A stretch of DNA of 64,000 bases from Sedimentibacter acidaminivorans (GCF_017873955.1 NZ_JAGGKS010000001.1:124001-188000); one strand, 5' to 3'; counted from the stretch's first letter, positions 36,251-44,841 are shown. Translations and numbers: made by a program. The notes: generated by a model not told the origin, from the sequence alone.

Positions 36251-36479
36251 ATAATTTACCTCTTATTTAAATTAATTATTTGATATTTTTAGTATAATTA
36301 AATAGTTTTATTCAAATTCATATATTTATGTCTATAATTGCTAAAGGAACTATTAATTGAATTCAACAAGGTTGCTTTCATTCATAAATACCCCACCCAT
36401 TCGAATATTTTTCGTTAAATAATTTATCATATAGCTATTATACTATAATTTAAATATATTTAAACCAAAATTTATTATT

Positions 36480-36500
36480 TAATAAGTTAAGTACCTGGTT
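36480..36500 (+). repeat. AAGTTAAGTACCTGG repeat, locus 4
   Basis: TAATAAGTTAAGTACCTGG TTC, 30 bp from the stop of the hypothetical gene at 36531. Confidence 0.85.
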
Positions 36501-36530
36501 CTGGTTTCGCTATTTCCTATATATAATTTA

Positions 36531-36905
36531 CTAAAAGTATTTATTAAATTCATACTCTACAACTTGTGGAATAAATAAGCTTTTATTTTTTAATTCTTTT
36601 ATTAATATTTGAAAATCTTCCATATTTAAAAACAACAAATCATTTTTTGGGTAATCAAAATCTATTTTATAAACTAAAAAATAATCATTATCTATTAGTT
36701 CTCCATATCTATCTAGTAGAAATATAACCTCATGGTTATAATTATATGGAATGAATATTTCAAAATCAGCTGAAATCAATATATTTTTGCTATTCCAATA
36801 ATTAGGGCATTCTTTTTTTATGTAATACCATGCTTCCGATGTAAGTCTTACATAATAAGTTAAGTACCTGGTTCGGATTAAAAACTCAAACTCATTACGT
36901 AGCAA
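36531..36905 (-). CDS. Hypothetical protein with a repeat-derived N-terminus
   Basis: 124 codons, starting only with a TTG and no RBS. Codons for IRTRYLTYY come from an AAGTTAAGTACCTGG repeat (36853-36880). From RLTSEAWYYIKKECPNYW onward the sequence looks like a genuine small acidic protein (DFEIFIPYNYNHEVIFLLDRY). I do not recognise the family. Probably the original 5' end was replaced by the repeat, so this may be non-functional. Confidence 0.4.
   Translation of the reverse strand: MLRNEFEFLIRTRYLTYYVRLTSEAWYYIKKECPNYWNSKNILISADFEIFIPYNYNHEVIFLLDRYGELIDNDYFLVYKIDFDYPKNDLLFLNMEDFQILIKELKNKSLFIPQVVEYEFNKYF
36853..36880 (+). repeat. AAGTTAAGTACCTGG repeat, locus 5
   Basis: ATAATAAGTTAAGTACCTGG then TTCGGATTA, inside the open frame of the 36531-36905 gene. 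Confidence 0.85.
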
Positions 36906-36915
36906 AGTCTTATTC

Positions 36916-37041
36916 TATTGTTATCAGATTGCTAGGGGTATTGGAAAAACATTAGCCTATGCAAGAACAGGAATTTACGAATGGCAAAATATACGCCATG
37001 AAGAGAAAAATCTGCAATTTAAAATGAAATTAATATGTTAA
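36916..37041 (+). pseudogene. Possible transposase C-terminal remnant
   Basis: 42 open codons (YCYQIARGIGKTLAYARTG ... to KMKLIC) that resemble the end of an IS4-type clostridial transposase, in which LAYAR.GI.EW is usual (from memory). No start. The N-terminus of a transposase of similar type lies at 57518-57752. Confidence 0.4.
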
Positions 37042-37210
37042 ATATATAAAACTAAATAGCTACACTTTTGGCAGGTTTATTTAGTGAACTGTTTTTTAGA
37101 TATTTGTTGATATGAAAATTTTTATTCAGCTATTAATTGTAAAATTTCTTGAATTATCGTAAAAGCGTCGCTTCGCGATGCAAAATACGAAAACTCAAGC
37201 CATTACACTA

Positions 37211-37239
37211 TTGCATTTTTTATTTTAAAGGAATATAAT
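37211..37239 (+). promoter_or_regulatory. Sigma-A promoter of the ferritin-like gene
   Basis: TTGCAT, 17-nt spacer, TATAAT; start site about 40 bp before the ATG at 37286. Confidence 0.6.
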
Positions 37240-37285
37240 TGATATGAATAGTTAAGCTTTTAATATAAATAAGGAGGAAACAAAT

Positions 37286-37591
37286 ATGCCTGATTTTGGA
37301 CAACCATTTTCCGGACTAAAGAAAGATCATAAAATAAGTGACCAGGAGCTAATTCGATCAATAAGATTTATGATTGCGGCAGAATACGAAGCTATTCAGC
37401 TTTATATGCAATTAGCTGAATCGACTGACAACAAGCTGGCAATCGAGGTATTAAAGGATATCGCTGATGAAGAAAGAGTTCATGCCGGAGAGTTTTTAAG
37501 ACTGCTTAAGGAACTTGATCCTGATGAAGAAAAGTTCTATGCTGAAGGTGCCGAAGAAGTAGAAGAAGAAATAGAGAAACTTAAGAAATAA
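37286..37591 (+). CDS. Ferritin-like diiron protein, EncFtn type (about 100 residues)
   Basis: 101 residues forming one antiparallel helix pair. Iron ligands fit E34 in AAEYEAIQLY and the ExxH pair in DEERVHAGEF, the pattern of encapsulated ferritin-like (EncFtn) proteins that form ferroxidase sites by dimerisation. Acidic C-terminal tail (EGAEEVEEEIEKLKK). No encapsulin gene is in the window, and I see no clear targeting peptide. Strong RBS AAGGAGG, own promoter and terminator. Likely iron or peroxide handling. Confidence 0.8.
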   Translation: MPDFGQPFSGLKKDHKISDQELIRSIRFMIAAEYEAIQLYMQLAESTDNKLAIEVLKDIADEERVHAGEFLRLLKELDPDEEKFYAEGAEEVEEEIEKLKK

Positions 37592-37603
37592 GTAAAATTT
37601 AAT

Positions 37604-37647
37604 AAGGCACCCTATGGTGAATTTCATAGAGTGCCTTGCTTTTTTTC
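37604..37647 (+). terminator. Intrinsic terminator of the ferritin-like gene
   Basis: AAGGCACCCTATG and CATAGAGTGCCTT arms followed by GCTTTTTTT. Confidence 0.85.
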
Positions 37648-37703
37648 ATTATGCTTTCACAGCCACAGTCACGCTGAACTTGAACTTCCTGAAGCACAGC
37701 TAG

Positions 37704-38377
37704 GTTTATATTTTTATTTTTTGAGATCTACATTAATTTCTTCCCCAAAATATACTGTAGTAACAGATGGTTCTGTCTTACTAATTACTCTTCCACCTCT
37801 TATGGAGTAGCAAACAGGAACTTGGCGTCTTATAGCGTCGTATCCACTTTCGGCTGGTAAAATTATAAGATTACATGGCTTACCTACTTCTATACCATAC
37901 TTATCTTGTATGTTTAGAGTTTTTGCTGAATTAGTAGTTATAAATTTAATAGATTCATTTATCTCATTATAACCCATAATTTGGCATACGTGCAATCCAA
38001 AATGTAACACTTGAAGCATGTTACCTGTTCCAAGCGGATACCATGGATCAAAAATGTCATCATGCCCAAAACACACATTAATATTAACATCTTTTAATTC
38101 CTTTACCCTAGTAACTCCCCTACGTTTTGGATATGTATCAAATCTTCCTTGTAGATGTGTATTAACAATAGGATTGGACACAAAGTTTATATCAGACATT
38201 TTTAAGAGTCTAAACAGTTTATACGTATATGCATTATTATAGGAATGCATTGCTGTAGTATGACTAGCTGTAACTTTGTTTTTCATTCCTGTTTCTAATG
38301 CTCTTGTAGCTACAGTTTCTAGAAATCTTGATTGTTCATCGTCAATTTCATCACAATGAACATCTATTAGCACATTA
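37704..38377 (-). pseudogene. Partial duplicate of codA (cytosine deaminase 3' half)
   Basis: 674 bp nearly identical to 39731-40404 (constant offset 2027). It encodes the second half of cytosine deaminase from [14 protein letters not shown] to the stop, with a few substitutions (for example DVNINV versus DANINV, and CNLIIL versus GNLIIL). The break is exactly at an AAGTTAAGTACCTGG repeat (38376-38405), from which an open frame reads in. It lacks the N-terminal metal-binding HVHLD, so no activity is expected. Confidence 0.9.
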
Positions 38378-38405
38378 AATAAGTTAAGTACCTGGTTCGG
38401 ATTAT
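38376..38405 (+). repeat. AAGTTAAGTACCTGG repeat, locus 6
   Basis: TAAATAAGTTAAGTACCTGG then TTCGGATTA, at the break point of the partial codA copy. Confidence 0.85.
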
Positions 38406-38408
38406 GTT

Positions 38409-38511
38409 TTGACACACTACCTGTCACGGGTGTCCGGGTGTCCATTTCCCAGCCGCACCAGAGGTTTCCCTATCACGGGGGTCTCACCAATGCACTATTT
38501 ACGCAGACAAC
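38409..38511. repeat. GC-rich REP-like region after the Abi gene
   Basis: About 100 bp much richer in G+C than its surroundings, with GACACACTACCTGTCACGGG, GTGTCCGGGTGTCC and CACGGGGGTC sub-motifs and GACAC/GTGTC inverted arms. It resembles a further REP family; only one copy is in the window. Confidence 0.45.
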
Positions 38512-38524
38512 GTAGCATTATTAT

Positions 38525-39409
38525 TTATATTTCCTTAATTTTATACCAATCTAATGGGAACCCCATTTCTTCAAGAATTTCTGTAGTACTTATTGTTTTA
38601 AGCTTTCCTGATAATTTATCTATTTCAAATTTGACTAAATCCGCAAATTTACTAAACGAGTCTTCTTTGAGAATAAGTTTGCAGATTATAACAATAGAAA
38701 ACAAATCATTTTTTCCATATATAGGATTATTAGCTTTATCTTTTGGAATATTTAATTTATAATGAATTGAATTTGTTTTTATCATATTTGGTTTAGTATC
38801 ATTTTTTAAAGCTTTAAGATTATAGAAACGTTCATCATGTGCACAGGCATTTCTATAAATAGTAAGCACAAATAAAATCTTTGTCATTTCATCAGGTCTT
38901 AATATAAACTTTCTACCTATATCATTCTGGTCTTTATCTATTAAATAACTATAGAAAACACTAATTGTACCCAATGTAAGAGAATTAACCAATACCCACA
39001 AAGGAACATATCCATAAGTTAGCATGTTATGGGAAATCATCGGATTATTCTTAAAAAGTTGTCTGGAAATATCTTGTTGAATATTTGCAATAAGACTTGA
39101 TACTTCGCCTATCTTTTGGGTTGCCGTCTTCTTCTCCCAATTTTTAACACTAATATCAAAATTAAATATTTTTAAATAATTATCATGTCCATACTTTTCG
39201 GAAAAATCATGTGATATGACTGCTTTAATATTGTTTTCTATTTCTAATATGTATTTAATAAATATATTCTTCAACTCACGATCAAATAAATAAAGATTGT
39301 ACAACTCATAAAAATCAGTACCTTCTTTATATTTCTCGTCAGCACCTATATAAGTTTCATCTATAAATAGTTTTTTATATCCATTAATTACGTTATAATA
39401 ATTTTCCAT
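38525..39409 (-). CDS. Abi_2 (AbiD/AbiF-like) abortive-infection family protein, 5' end frameshifted
   Basis: Abi_2 family proteins are HEPN-fold phage-defence factors. The 294 residues open in this frame contain NYYNVINGYKKLF, the GTDFYELYNLYLFDRELKN region, and RNACAHDERFYN, the Rx4-6H motif of HEPN ribonucleases. The native start is probably ATG 39504 (GGGAG upstream), reading MDKLFSTIEDQIK; this meets a stop at an A6 run at about 39466-39471 (minus strand). One extra A would join it in frame to LDSRGLNVSDPGVKDILEMENYY, the normal family N-terminus. So the gene is either recently broken, phase variable, or expressed by slippage. A structured RNA and a strong promoter precede it. Confidence 0.8.
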   Translation of the reverse strand: MENYYNVINGYKKLFIDETYIGADEKYKEGTDFYELYNLYLFDRELKNIFIKYILEIENNIKAVISHDFSEKYGHDNYLKIFNFDISVKNWEKKTATQKIGEVSSLIANIQQDISRQLFKNNPMISHNMLTYGYVPLWVLVNSLTLGTISVFYSYLIDKDQNDIGRKFILRPDEMTKILFVLTIYRNACAHDERFYNLKALKNDTKPNMIKTNSIHYKLNIPKDKANNPIYGKNDLFSIVIICKLILKEDSFSKFADLVKFEIDKLSGKLKTISTTEILEEMGFPLDWYKIKEI

Positions 39410-39514
39410 TTCAAGAATATCTTTAACCCCAGGATCTGATACATTCAGCCCTCTAGAGTCTAATTTTTTATTTGATCTTCAATTGTTGAAAATAACTTAT
39501 CCATATTATCTCCC

Positions 39515-39590
39515 AAAATAAAAACCCCGGGCCCGTAGGTCACCGGAGTATGATCATTATTATTATATGTCTCATCTACGCTTATTATAC
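39515..39590 (-). ncRNA. Structured leader RNA of the Abi gene (candidate abiF RNA motif)
   Basis: From the start site near 39588 the RNA contains CGTAG (39580-39576), an AT-rich spacer, then a stem CTCCGG/CCGGGG (39548-39543 and 39530-39525) whose loop holds CTACG, able to pair with the upstream CGTAG as a pseudoknot. GTTTTTATTTT follows the stem, so it may also terminate a roughly 70-nt RNA. The abiF motif described for Firmicutes lies in this position next to abiF-like genes; the match is from memory and not scored. Confidence 0.6.
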
Positions 39591-39594
39591 ATTA

Positions 39595-39623
39595 ATTATA
39601 ATACCAATTTATTATTTTGTCAA
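39595..39623 (-). promoter_or_regulatory. Sigma-A promoter of the Abi leader RNA
   Basis: Consensus TTGACA, 17-nt spacer, TATAAT on the minus strand; predicted start near 39588. Confidence 0.85.
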
Positions 39624-39679
39624 ATAATTTTAAATAATTTTTTTTCTTTTTCCAAGCAAAACCAGAGCATCCACTTTGA

Positions 39680-39729
39680 AAAATAAGTTAATAAGTTAAG
39701 TAAGTTAAAAGTTAAGTACCTGGTTCGTA
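39680..39729 (+). repeat. AAGTTAAGTACCTGG repeat, locus 7
   Basis: AATAAGTTAATAAGTTAAG, TAAGTTAAAAGTTAAG, then TACCTGG TTCG. Ends 11-12 bp from the stop of full-length codA. Confidence 0.85.
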
Positions 39730-39740
39730 TGTTTATATTT

Positions 39741-41006
39741 TTATTTTTTGAAATCTACATTAATTTCTTCCCCAAAATATACTGTAGTAACAGATGGTTC
39801 TGTCTTACTAATTACTCTTCCACCTCTTATGGAGTAGCAAACAGGAACTTGGCGTCTTATAGCGTCGTATCCACTTTCGGCTGGTAAAATTATAAGATTA
39901 CCTGGCTTACCTACTTCTATACCATACTTATCTTGTATGTTTAGAGTTTTTGCTGAATTAGTAGTTATAAATTTAATAGCTTCATTTATCTCATTATAAC
40001 CCATAACTTGGCATACGTGCAATCCAAAATGTAACACTTGAAGCATGTTACCTGTTCCAAGGGGATACCATGGATCAAAAATGTCATCATGCCCAAAACA
40101 CACATTAATATTAGCATCTTTTAATTCCTTTACCCTAGTAACTCCCCTACGTTTTGGATATGTATCAAACCTTCCTTGTAAATGTGTATTAACAATAGGA
40201 TTGGACACAAAGTTTATATCAGACATTTTTAAGAGTCTAAACAGTTTATACGTATATGCATTGTTATAGGAATGCATTGCTGTAGTATGACTAGCTGTAA
40301 CTTTGTTTTTCATTCCTGTTTCTAATGCTCTTGTAGCTACAGTTTCTAGAAATCTTGATTGTTCATCGTCAATTTCATCACAATGAACATCTATTAGCAC
40401 ATTATATTTTTTTGCAAGTTCAAAGATTTTATTAATTGATTCTACTCCATATTCTCTGGTAAATTCAAAATGTGGTATTGCTCCAATTACATCTGCCCCT
40501 AAAATTAAAGCCTCTTCTAAAATTTCCAAACCCCTTGGATATGATAAAATTCCCTCTTGAGGGAAAGCTACTATTTGTAAATCTACATATTCCTTCATTT
40601 CTTCTTTAACTTCAAGCATAGCCTTCAGTGCTAACAATGATTCGTCAGTTGTATCAATGTGAGTTCTAATATATTGTATACCATTAGCTATTTGCCAACT
40701 TATTGCCTTTTTAGCTCTTTTTTTTACATCTTCTTTAGTTAATAAAGCTTTTCTTTCAGACCATCGTTGTATTCCTTCAAACAAAGTTCCACTTTCATTC
40801 CAACTTGGTTCCCCCGCTGTAAGAGTTGTATCTAAATGAACATGAGGTTCTACAAAAGGTGGAAGAGCCAAATTTCCTTTCCCATCCAGAATTTCCTCAT
40901 TGTTATATGCTTCTAAATTCTTTTTTATTTCTTTAAATAAACCATTTTCAATTCTTATATCAACTATTTCATTTTCATCTGTAAGTTTAACATTTTTTAT
41001 TAACAT
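39741..41006 (-). CDS. codA: Cytosine deaminase
   Basis: Amidohydrolase converting cytosine to uracil and ammonia. ATG at 41006 follows AGAGGTG. About 421 residues. Metal ligands and landmarks: [20 protein letters not shown] at the start of the barrel, VDVHCDE-type [26 protein letters not shown], and [15 protein letters not shown] with the catalytic Asp. Downstream of codB in one unit, under a PyrR-type attenuator. Its 3' half is duplicated at 37704-38377. Confidence 0.93.
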   Translation of the reverse strand: MLIKNVKLTDENEIVDIRIENGLFKEIKKNLEAYNNEEILDGKGNLALPPFVEPHVHLDTTLTAGEPSWNESGTLFEGIQRWSERKALLTKEDVKKRAKKAISWQIANGIQYIRTHIDTTDESLLALKAMLEVKEEMKEYVDLQIVAFPQEGILSYPRGLEILEEALILGADVIGAIPHFEFTREYGVESINKIFELAKKYNVLIDVHCDEIDDEQSRFLETVATRALETGMKNKVTASHTTAMHSYNNAYTYKLFRLLKMSDINFVSNPIVNTHLQGRFDTYPKRRGVTRVKELKDANINVCFGHDDIFDPWYPLGTGNMLQVLHFGLHVCQVMGYNEINEAIKFITTNSAKTLNIQDKYGIEVGKPGNLIILPAESGYDAIRRQVPVCYSIRGGRVISKTEPSVTTVYFGEEINVDFKK

Positions 41007-41111
41007 ATATTCACCTCTTATTAATATCATTTGGATTGTACCAAGTTTAAATTTATTTTAAATACAATCTTAATTTTTTATGAAATCCATACTTTTTTTA
41101 ATAATTAAATA

Positions 41112-42383
41112 TTAAGCCGACTTCTTAACAAACTCTATATCTTCTTCTAATTTATCTTTAATAGTTTTTTCTAATATAGCATGTGTTAATCCTGTTATTA
41201 TTAATGAATTTAGTGAGGGAATTCCTATATTTAAATATTTCCCCGCTAATATTCCTAGCACGCACGCTATTATAGCTTTGTAATTTATCACTTTTAAATT
41301 GGCTTCTTTAAAATTTTCATATTTTCTATTTTTCACAAAGAAATAATCAGCTATTATTACTCCCCCAACAGCTGGAATCATTGAGCCTAACAAGCTTAAG
41401 AAACTTACAAAGTTATTATATAACCATAAAGCACCTAAAGTACCTAACACCCCATTAAAGATTACCACCTTGTTTTTTTGGACCTTCGTTATATTTGAGA
41501 TTCCAAGTCCTGATGTGTATATAGCATTATCATTAGTTGTCCATATGTTCAACCCTAATGCTAGTATTGCCGGTATTATTAGTCCTTGTGATATCATAAC
41601 ATCTGATATATCTGAATATCCCGTAACCATTGACCCTATTGCTCCAAATAAGAACATTAGTGAATTACCTATAAAAAAAGCTATTACTGTTGTTGTTACA
41701 GCAATCTTTTTATTTTTTGCAAATCTTACGAAATCTGGAGTTGTACTTCCTCCACTTATAAAAGATCCCACACACAAAGTTACTGCTGTTGATAATGCCA
41801 TTTTACCTTCTGGTACTATATTTATCAGTTGAGAAACACCACCTATTGAATCTACAGCTTTGAATACTGATGTACATCCTAATACTGCAATAGCTGGTAC
41901 TGCTATTGCACTTAATATAGTTAAAGATTTCATTCCAAAGTATGCTGTTGAAGTCATTAGTAATCCTGATACTGCCACTAGTACATATATATTTATTCCT
42001 GTTATTTTGCTAACTGGTATTGAAAACATAGCAACCCCAACTCCAAACCATCCTATTTGAGTAATACTTGTTAGGAAAGATGGTAAATACGAACCCTTTT
42101 CTCCAAAAGAATATTTTGCTAACAAATGGATGGAAAGCCCTGTATCCGCCCCTATATATGCAAGTGCTCCTGTATAAATTGCTAAAATTAAATTTCCTAC
42201 AAATATTGCTAAAGCAAATTCCTTTAATGATAGTGCTGCCCCCAATGTTCCGCCTGTAAGCATACTAGCCGAAAAAAATGTAAAACCTAGCATAACTACA
42301 AACATTGAAACAAATCCCTTTTTGTCTTTTTGTGCTACAGATTCAAACGAATAATCTTTGTCTACATGTTGTTTTTTACTCAT
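41112..42383 (-). CDS. codB: Cytosine permease
   Basis: NCS1-family cation symporter of 423 residues with about 12 membrane helices. Typical sequences: KDKKGFVSMFVVMLGFTFF at the first helix, GADTGLSIHLLAKYSFG, SFISGGSTTPDFVRFAK and NIWTTNDNAIYTSGLG. Strong RBS AAGGAG. Leads the codBA operon for salvage of external cytosine; the leader at 42450-42550 should repress it when UMP is high. Confidence 0.92.
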   Translation of the reverse strand: MSKKQHVDKDYSFESVAQKDKKGFVSMFVVMLGFTFFSASMLTGGTLGAALSLKEFALAIFVGNLILAIYTGALAYIGADTGLSIHLLAKYSFGEKGSYLPSFLTSITQIGWFGVGVAMFSIPVSKITGINIYVLVAVSGLLMTSTAYFGMKSLTILSAIAVPAIAVLGCTSVFKAVDSIGGVSQLINIVPEGKMALSTAVTLCVGSFISGGSTTPDFVRFAKNKKIAVTTTVIAFFIGNSLMFLFGAIGSMVTGYSDISDVMISQGLIIPAILALGLNIWTTNDNAIYTSGLGISNITKVQKNKVVIFNGVLGTLGALWLYNNFVSFLSLLGSMIPAVGGVIIADYFFVKNRKYENFKEANLKVINYKAIIACVLGILAGKYLNIGIPSLNSLIITGLTHAILEKTIKDKLEEDIEFVKKSA

Positions 42384-42449
42384 GATTTTTCTCCTTTTTT
42401 TAAGGAGAATCAGTACAACCTTTTATTAAAAGTTTATTTTGACTAATAA

Positions 42450-42550
42450 AAAAAACCTTTTATACTTCTATAAAAGGTCGCAAATATAACTATATCAATC
42501 ATAAACTCTACGACCTTATTAGTCTCTCCGGACTAATCTTAAAGGTACTA
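42450..42550 (-). promoter_or_regulatory. PyrR-type transcription attenuator of codBA
   Basis: Minus-strand leader with three mutually exclusive stems. First, an anti-antiterminator: ATTAGTCCGGAGAGACTAAT, whose AGTCCGGAGAGACT is close to the PyrR site consensus, flanked by ACCTT/AAGGT. Second, an antiterminator pairing AAGGTCG (42517-42511) with CGACCTT (42480-42474). Third, a terminator ACCTTTTATA/TATAAAAGGT (42478-42455) followed by eight T. The AAGGT arm is shared by the first two stems and the CCTT arm by the last two. Confidence 0.82.
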
Positions 42551-42662
42551 ATTCTCTTTTCACAAAATAATATCATGATTTAAATTTTAAGTCAACAAAT
42601 AATTTTCTGTTTCTATAGAATACTATAGAATATAGAATCCTATAGTATTCCTCCGAAACTAC

Positions 42663-42692
42663 AATAAGTTAAAAGTTAAGTAACTGGTACCA
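42663..42692 (+). repeat. AAGTTAAGTACCTGG repeat, locus 8 (variant)
   Basis: AATAAGTTAAAAGTTAAG TAACTGGTACC, one base changed in the core. Ends 10 bp from the stop of the flavoenzyme gene. Confidence 0.8.
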
Positions 42693-42702
42693 CTTAGTTT
42701 AT

Positions 42703-44658
42703 CTAGATACTCATTGCTGCTTGGAAAGCTTCATGAACTGCATCAGACACCTTTCTAGCTGCCACTGCATCTCCTATAGGTATAACCCATAGCCCTTTTG
42801 ATCTTAATTCACTTATAAATTCTGGTCCATAAAGAGGAACTCGTCCAATTGCTGACACAATGGAATCTGCCTTTGTGATAATCTTTCTTCCCATATTATC
42901 TACAGTTAGTACACTATCTTCATAAATCTCTACAATAGGTGTGTGTGTATTAACCTTTATTTTATATTGTTCAAAAAGTCCTGTTGGTCTTAAAAGTGCG
43001 ATACCTCCTACACTCATGGCTGGATCTAGAGCTTCAAATACAGTAACTTTTTTCCCTTGCCTTGCCAAATGATATGCTGTTTCCTCACCTACCATTCCAC
43101 ATCCGATTACTATTACATTTTCTCCTGTTTCAACCTTACCATTTAATACATCATCTGCTTGAACGCAGTACTCTGCACCTATGAACGGAATTGGTGTTTC
43201 CTTTGATCCAGTTGCCATAATAACTGCATCTGGAGCAAAATCTGTTATAAATGCATCATCTACTGTAGTGTTCAACTTTTGTTCTACGCCAAGTCTATTT
43301 ATTTCATTCTTATAATAATTAACAAGTCTTGTGAATCGATATTTAAAGATTGGTTTTGCTGCAATATTTACGGTTCCGCCTAATCGGTCTTGTTTTTCCA
43401 CAATGGTAACATTATGTCCACGAATTGCACAAGTTTTTGCTGCCTCCATACCTGCAATTCCACCGCCAATAACTAATACCTTTTTGCTTTTTTGTGCAGA
43501 TGGAATTTCTGATTCATTTAAATACTTCCATTCTTTTCCGCTAAGTGGATTTACAGAGCATCTCATTTCTGCATCATAAACTATACGCTGTCCACATTCT
43601 ACACATTTCACGCAAGGGCGAATTTCGTCTCGTCTTCCTGTTTCTATTTTACGAATCCAATCAGATTCTGCTATTAGCTCTCTACCTATAAAAAGCATAT
43701 CAACTTTTCCTGTTTGGAGAATCTTTTCAGCTTCTTCAGGTGTCTCTACACCACCACCAGTCATAACTGGAACTGAAACAACATTCTTTATTTGTTCTGC
43801 ATAGTGAACAAACAAACCTTCTATATCTTCTAAAACATAAGCTGAAGGCACATATAAATGTATAACATCATCACTTCCTCCTGTCACATTAAAAGCATCT
43901 ACACCAGCTTGTTCTAATCTTATTGCAGTTTCTTTTGCATCTTCAATGTTAATTCCAGGTTTTAAATATGTGTCTCCTAATGTTTCATCCGCACATAATC
44001 TAAAGATAACAGGGAAATTTGCTCCACATGTTTTCTTTATTTCTTTAACGATTTCTACTGCGAAAAGATTACGATCTATTCCATAATTGTCTATACGATG
44101 ATTTGTAATAGGTGATAAAAACTGCATTATTAAATATCCATGTGTTCCGTGAACTTCTACTGCATCAAATCCAGCCATCTTTGCACGTCGAGCGGCTTGA
44201 GCAAAATCTTGTACATACTGTAATACTTCTTTTGTTGTTAGAGCTCTTGGTGTTAATTCTGTAGATATAGGTTTACCATCAATACGTCCTATTTCACTTG
44301 GTCCTACTGATTGCTCTACCCACGCTTGAATTCCAGCATGAATTAGTTGAAGAACTGCTACAGATCCATTGTCTTTAATTGCATTTGCAATTCTTGAAAG
44401 TCCAGGAATGTATTTGTCATTGCTTACATTTATTGAACATGGTATTTGAAGACCATTTTCATTTACATAAGCACCTTCAATGGTTATCATTCCAGTGCCA
44501 CCCCTAGCTCTCGCTGCATAGTATTGCATAAGTTGGTCAGTAACTTGACCGTCACTACCTGCGTAAAGAGTAGTCATTGGTGCCATGTTTATCCTATTTC
44601 GAACAGTTAAATTTCCAATCTTAATTGGTTCTAATACTTTTGAATAAATGTTGTTCAT
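42703..44658 (-). CDS. NADH:flavin oxidoreductase/2,4-dienoyl-CoA-reductase-type enoate reductase
   Basis: 651 residues: an FMN-binding Old Yellow Enzyme barrel (1-360; NRINMAPMTTLYA, EVHGTHGYLIMQFLSP), a 4Fe-4S segment (CVKCVECGQRIVYDAEMRCSV), and FAD/NADH domains (VLVIGGGIAGMEAAKTCAIR and VIVIGCGMVGEETAYHLARQ). Full-length for BaiCD/FadH-type enzymes that reduce C=C bonds of unsaturated acids. RBS AGGAGG. Divergent from a TetR gene with a large palindrome between, which suggests substrate-induced expression. Confidence 0.9.
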   Translation of the reverse strand: MNNIYSKVLEPIKIGNLTVRNRINMAPMTTLYAGSDGQVTDQLMQYYAARARGGTGMITIEGAYVNENGLQIPCSINVSNDKYIPGLSRIANAIKDNGSVAVLQLIHAGIQAWVEQSVGPSEIGRIDGKPISTELTPRALTTKEVLQYVQDFAQAARRAKMAGFDAVEVHGTHGYLIMQFLSPITNHRIDNYGIDRNLFAVEIVKEIKKTCGANFPVIFRLCADETLGDTYLKPGINIEDAKETAIRLEQAGVDAFNVTGGSDDVIHLYVPSAYVLEDIEGLFVHYAEQIKNVVSVPVMTGGGVETPEEAEKILQTGKVDMLFIGRELIAESDWIRKIETGRRDEIRPCVKCVECGQRIVYDAEMRCSVNPLSGKEWKYLNESEIPSAQKSKKVLVIGGGIAGMEAAKTCAIRGHNVTIVEKQDRLGGTVNIAAKPIFKYRFTRLVNYYKNEINRLGVEQKLNTTVDDAFITDFAPDAVIMATGSKETPIPFIGAEYCVQADDVLNGKVETGENVIVIGCGMVGEETAYHLARQGKKVTVFEALDPAMSVGGIALLRPTGLFEQYKIKVNTHTPIVEIYEDSVLTVDNMGRKIITKADSIVSAIGRVPLYGPEFISELRSKGLWVIPIGDAVAARKVSDAVHEAFQAAMSI

Positions 44659-44806
44659 TATAATCCTCCTATTATTTCAAATATTTAATTAAGCAGCGAT
44701 AAACACTGTTAATTTTTATTCTTAGCAAACCTTTGCTCTAAATGTGACATTATGATATAATGTTTATAAGGAGTACTTGTTCCTTTAATTTATTATATAA
44801 TAGATA

Positions 44807-44841
44807 ACAAATTATTAAAATTTACAATTTTAATAATTTGT
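44807..44841. promoter_or_regulatory. 35-bp perfect palindrome, probable TetR operator
   Basis: ACAAATTATTAAAATT, 3-nt centre TAC, then its exact inverse. It sits between the divergent flavoenzyme and TetR genes, 47 bp before the TetR start. Confidence 0.75.

Noticed and set aside
37160-37185. GCGTCGCTTCGCGATGC hairpin as a riboswitch or terminator for the ferritin-like gene
   Set aside because: It lies upstream of the gene's promoter, has no T run, and matches no known aptamer.
38378-38445. Start of the partial codA frame as a real N-terminus
   Set aside because: The codons come from repeat locus 6 and the GC-rich block, with no RBS and no metal-binding N-terminal half.
42450-42550. Purine riboswitch upstream of codBA
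   Set aside because: The conserved TATAAN and loop sequences of the purine aptamer are missing; the PyrR-site hairpin and attenuator stems explain the leader.
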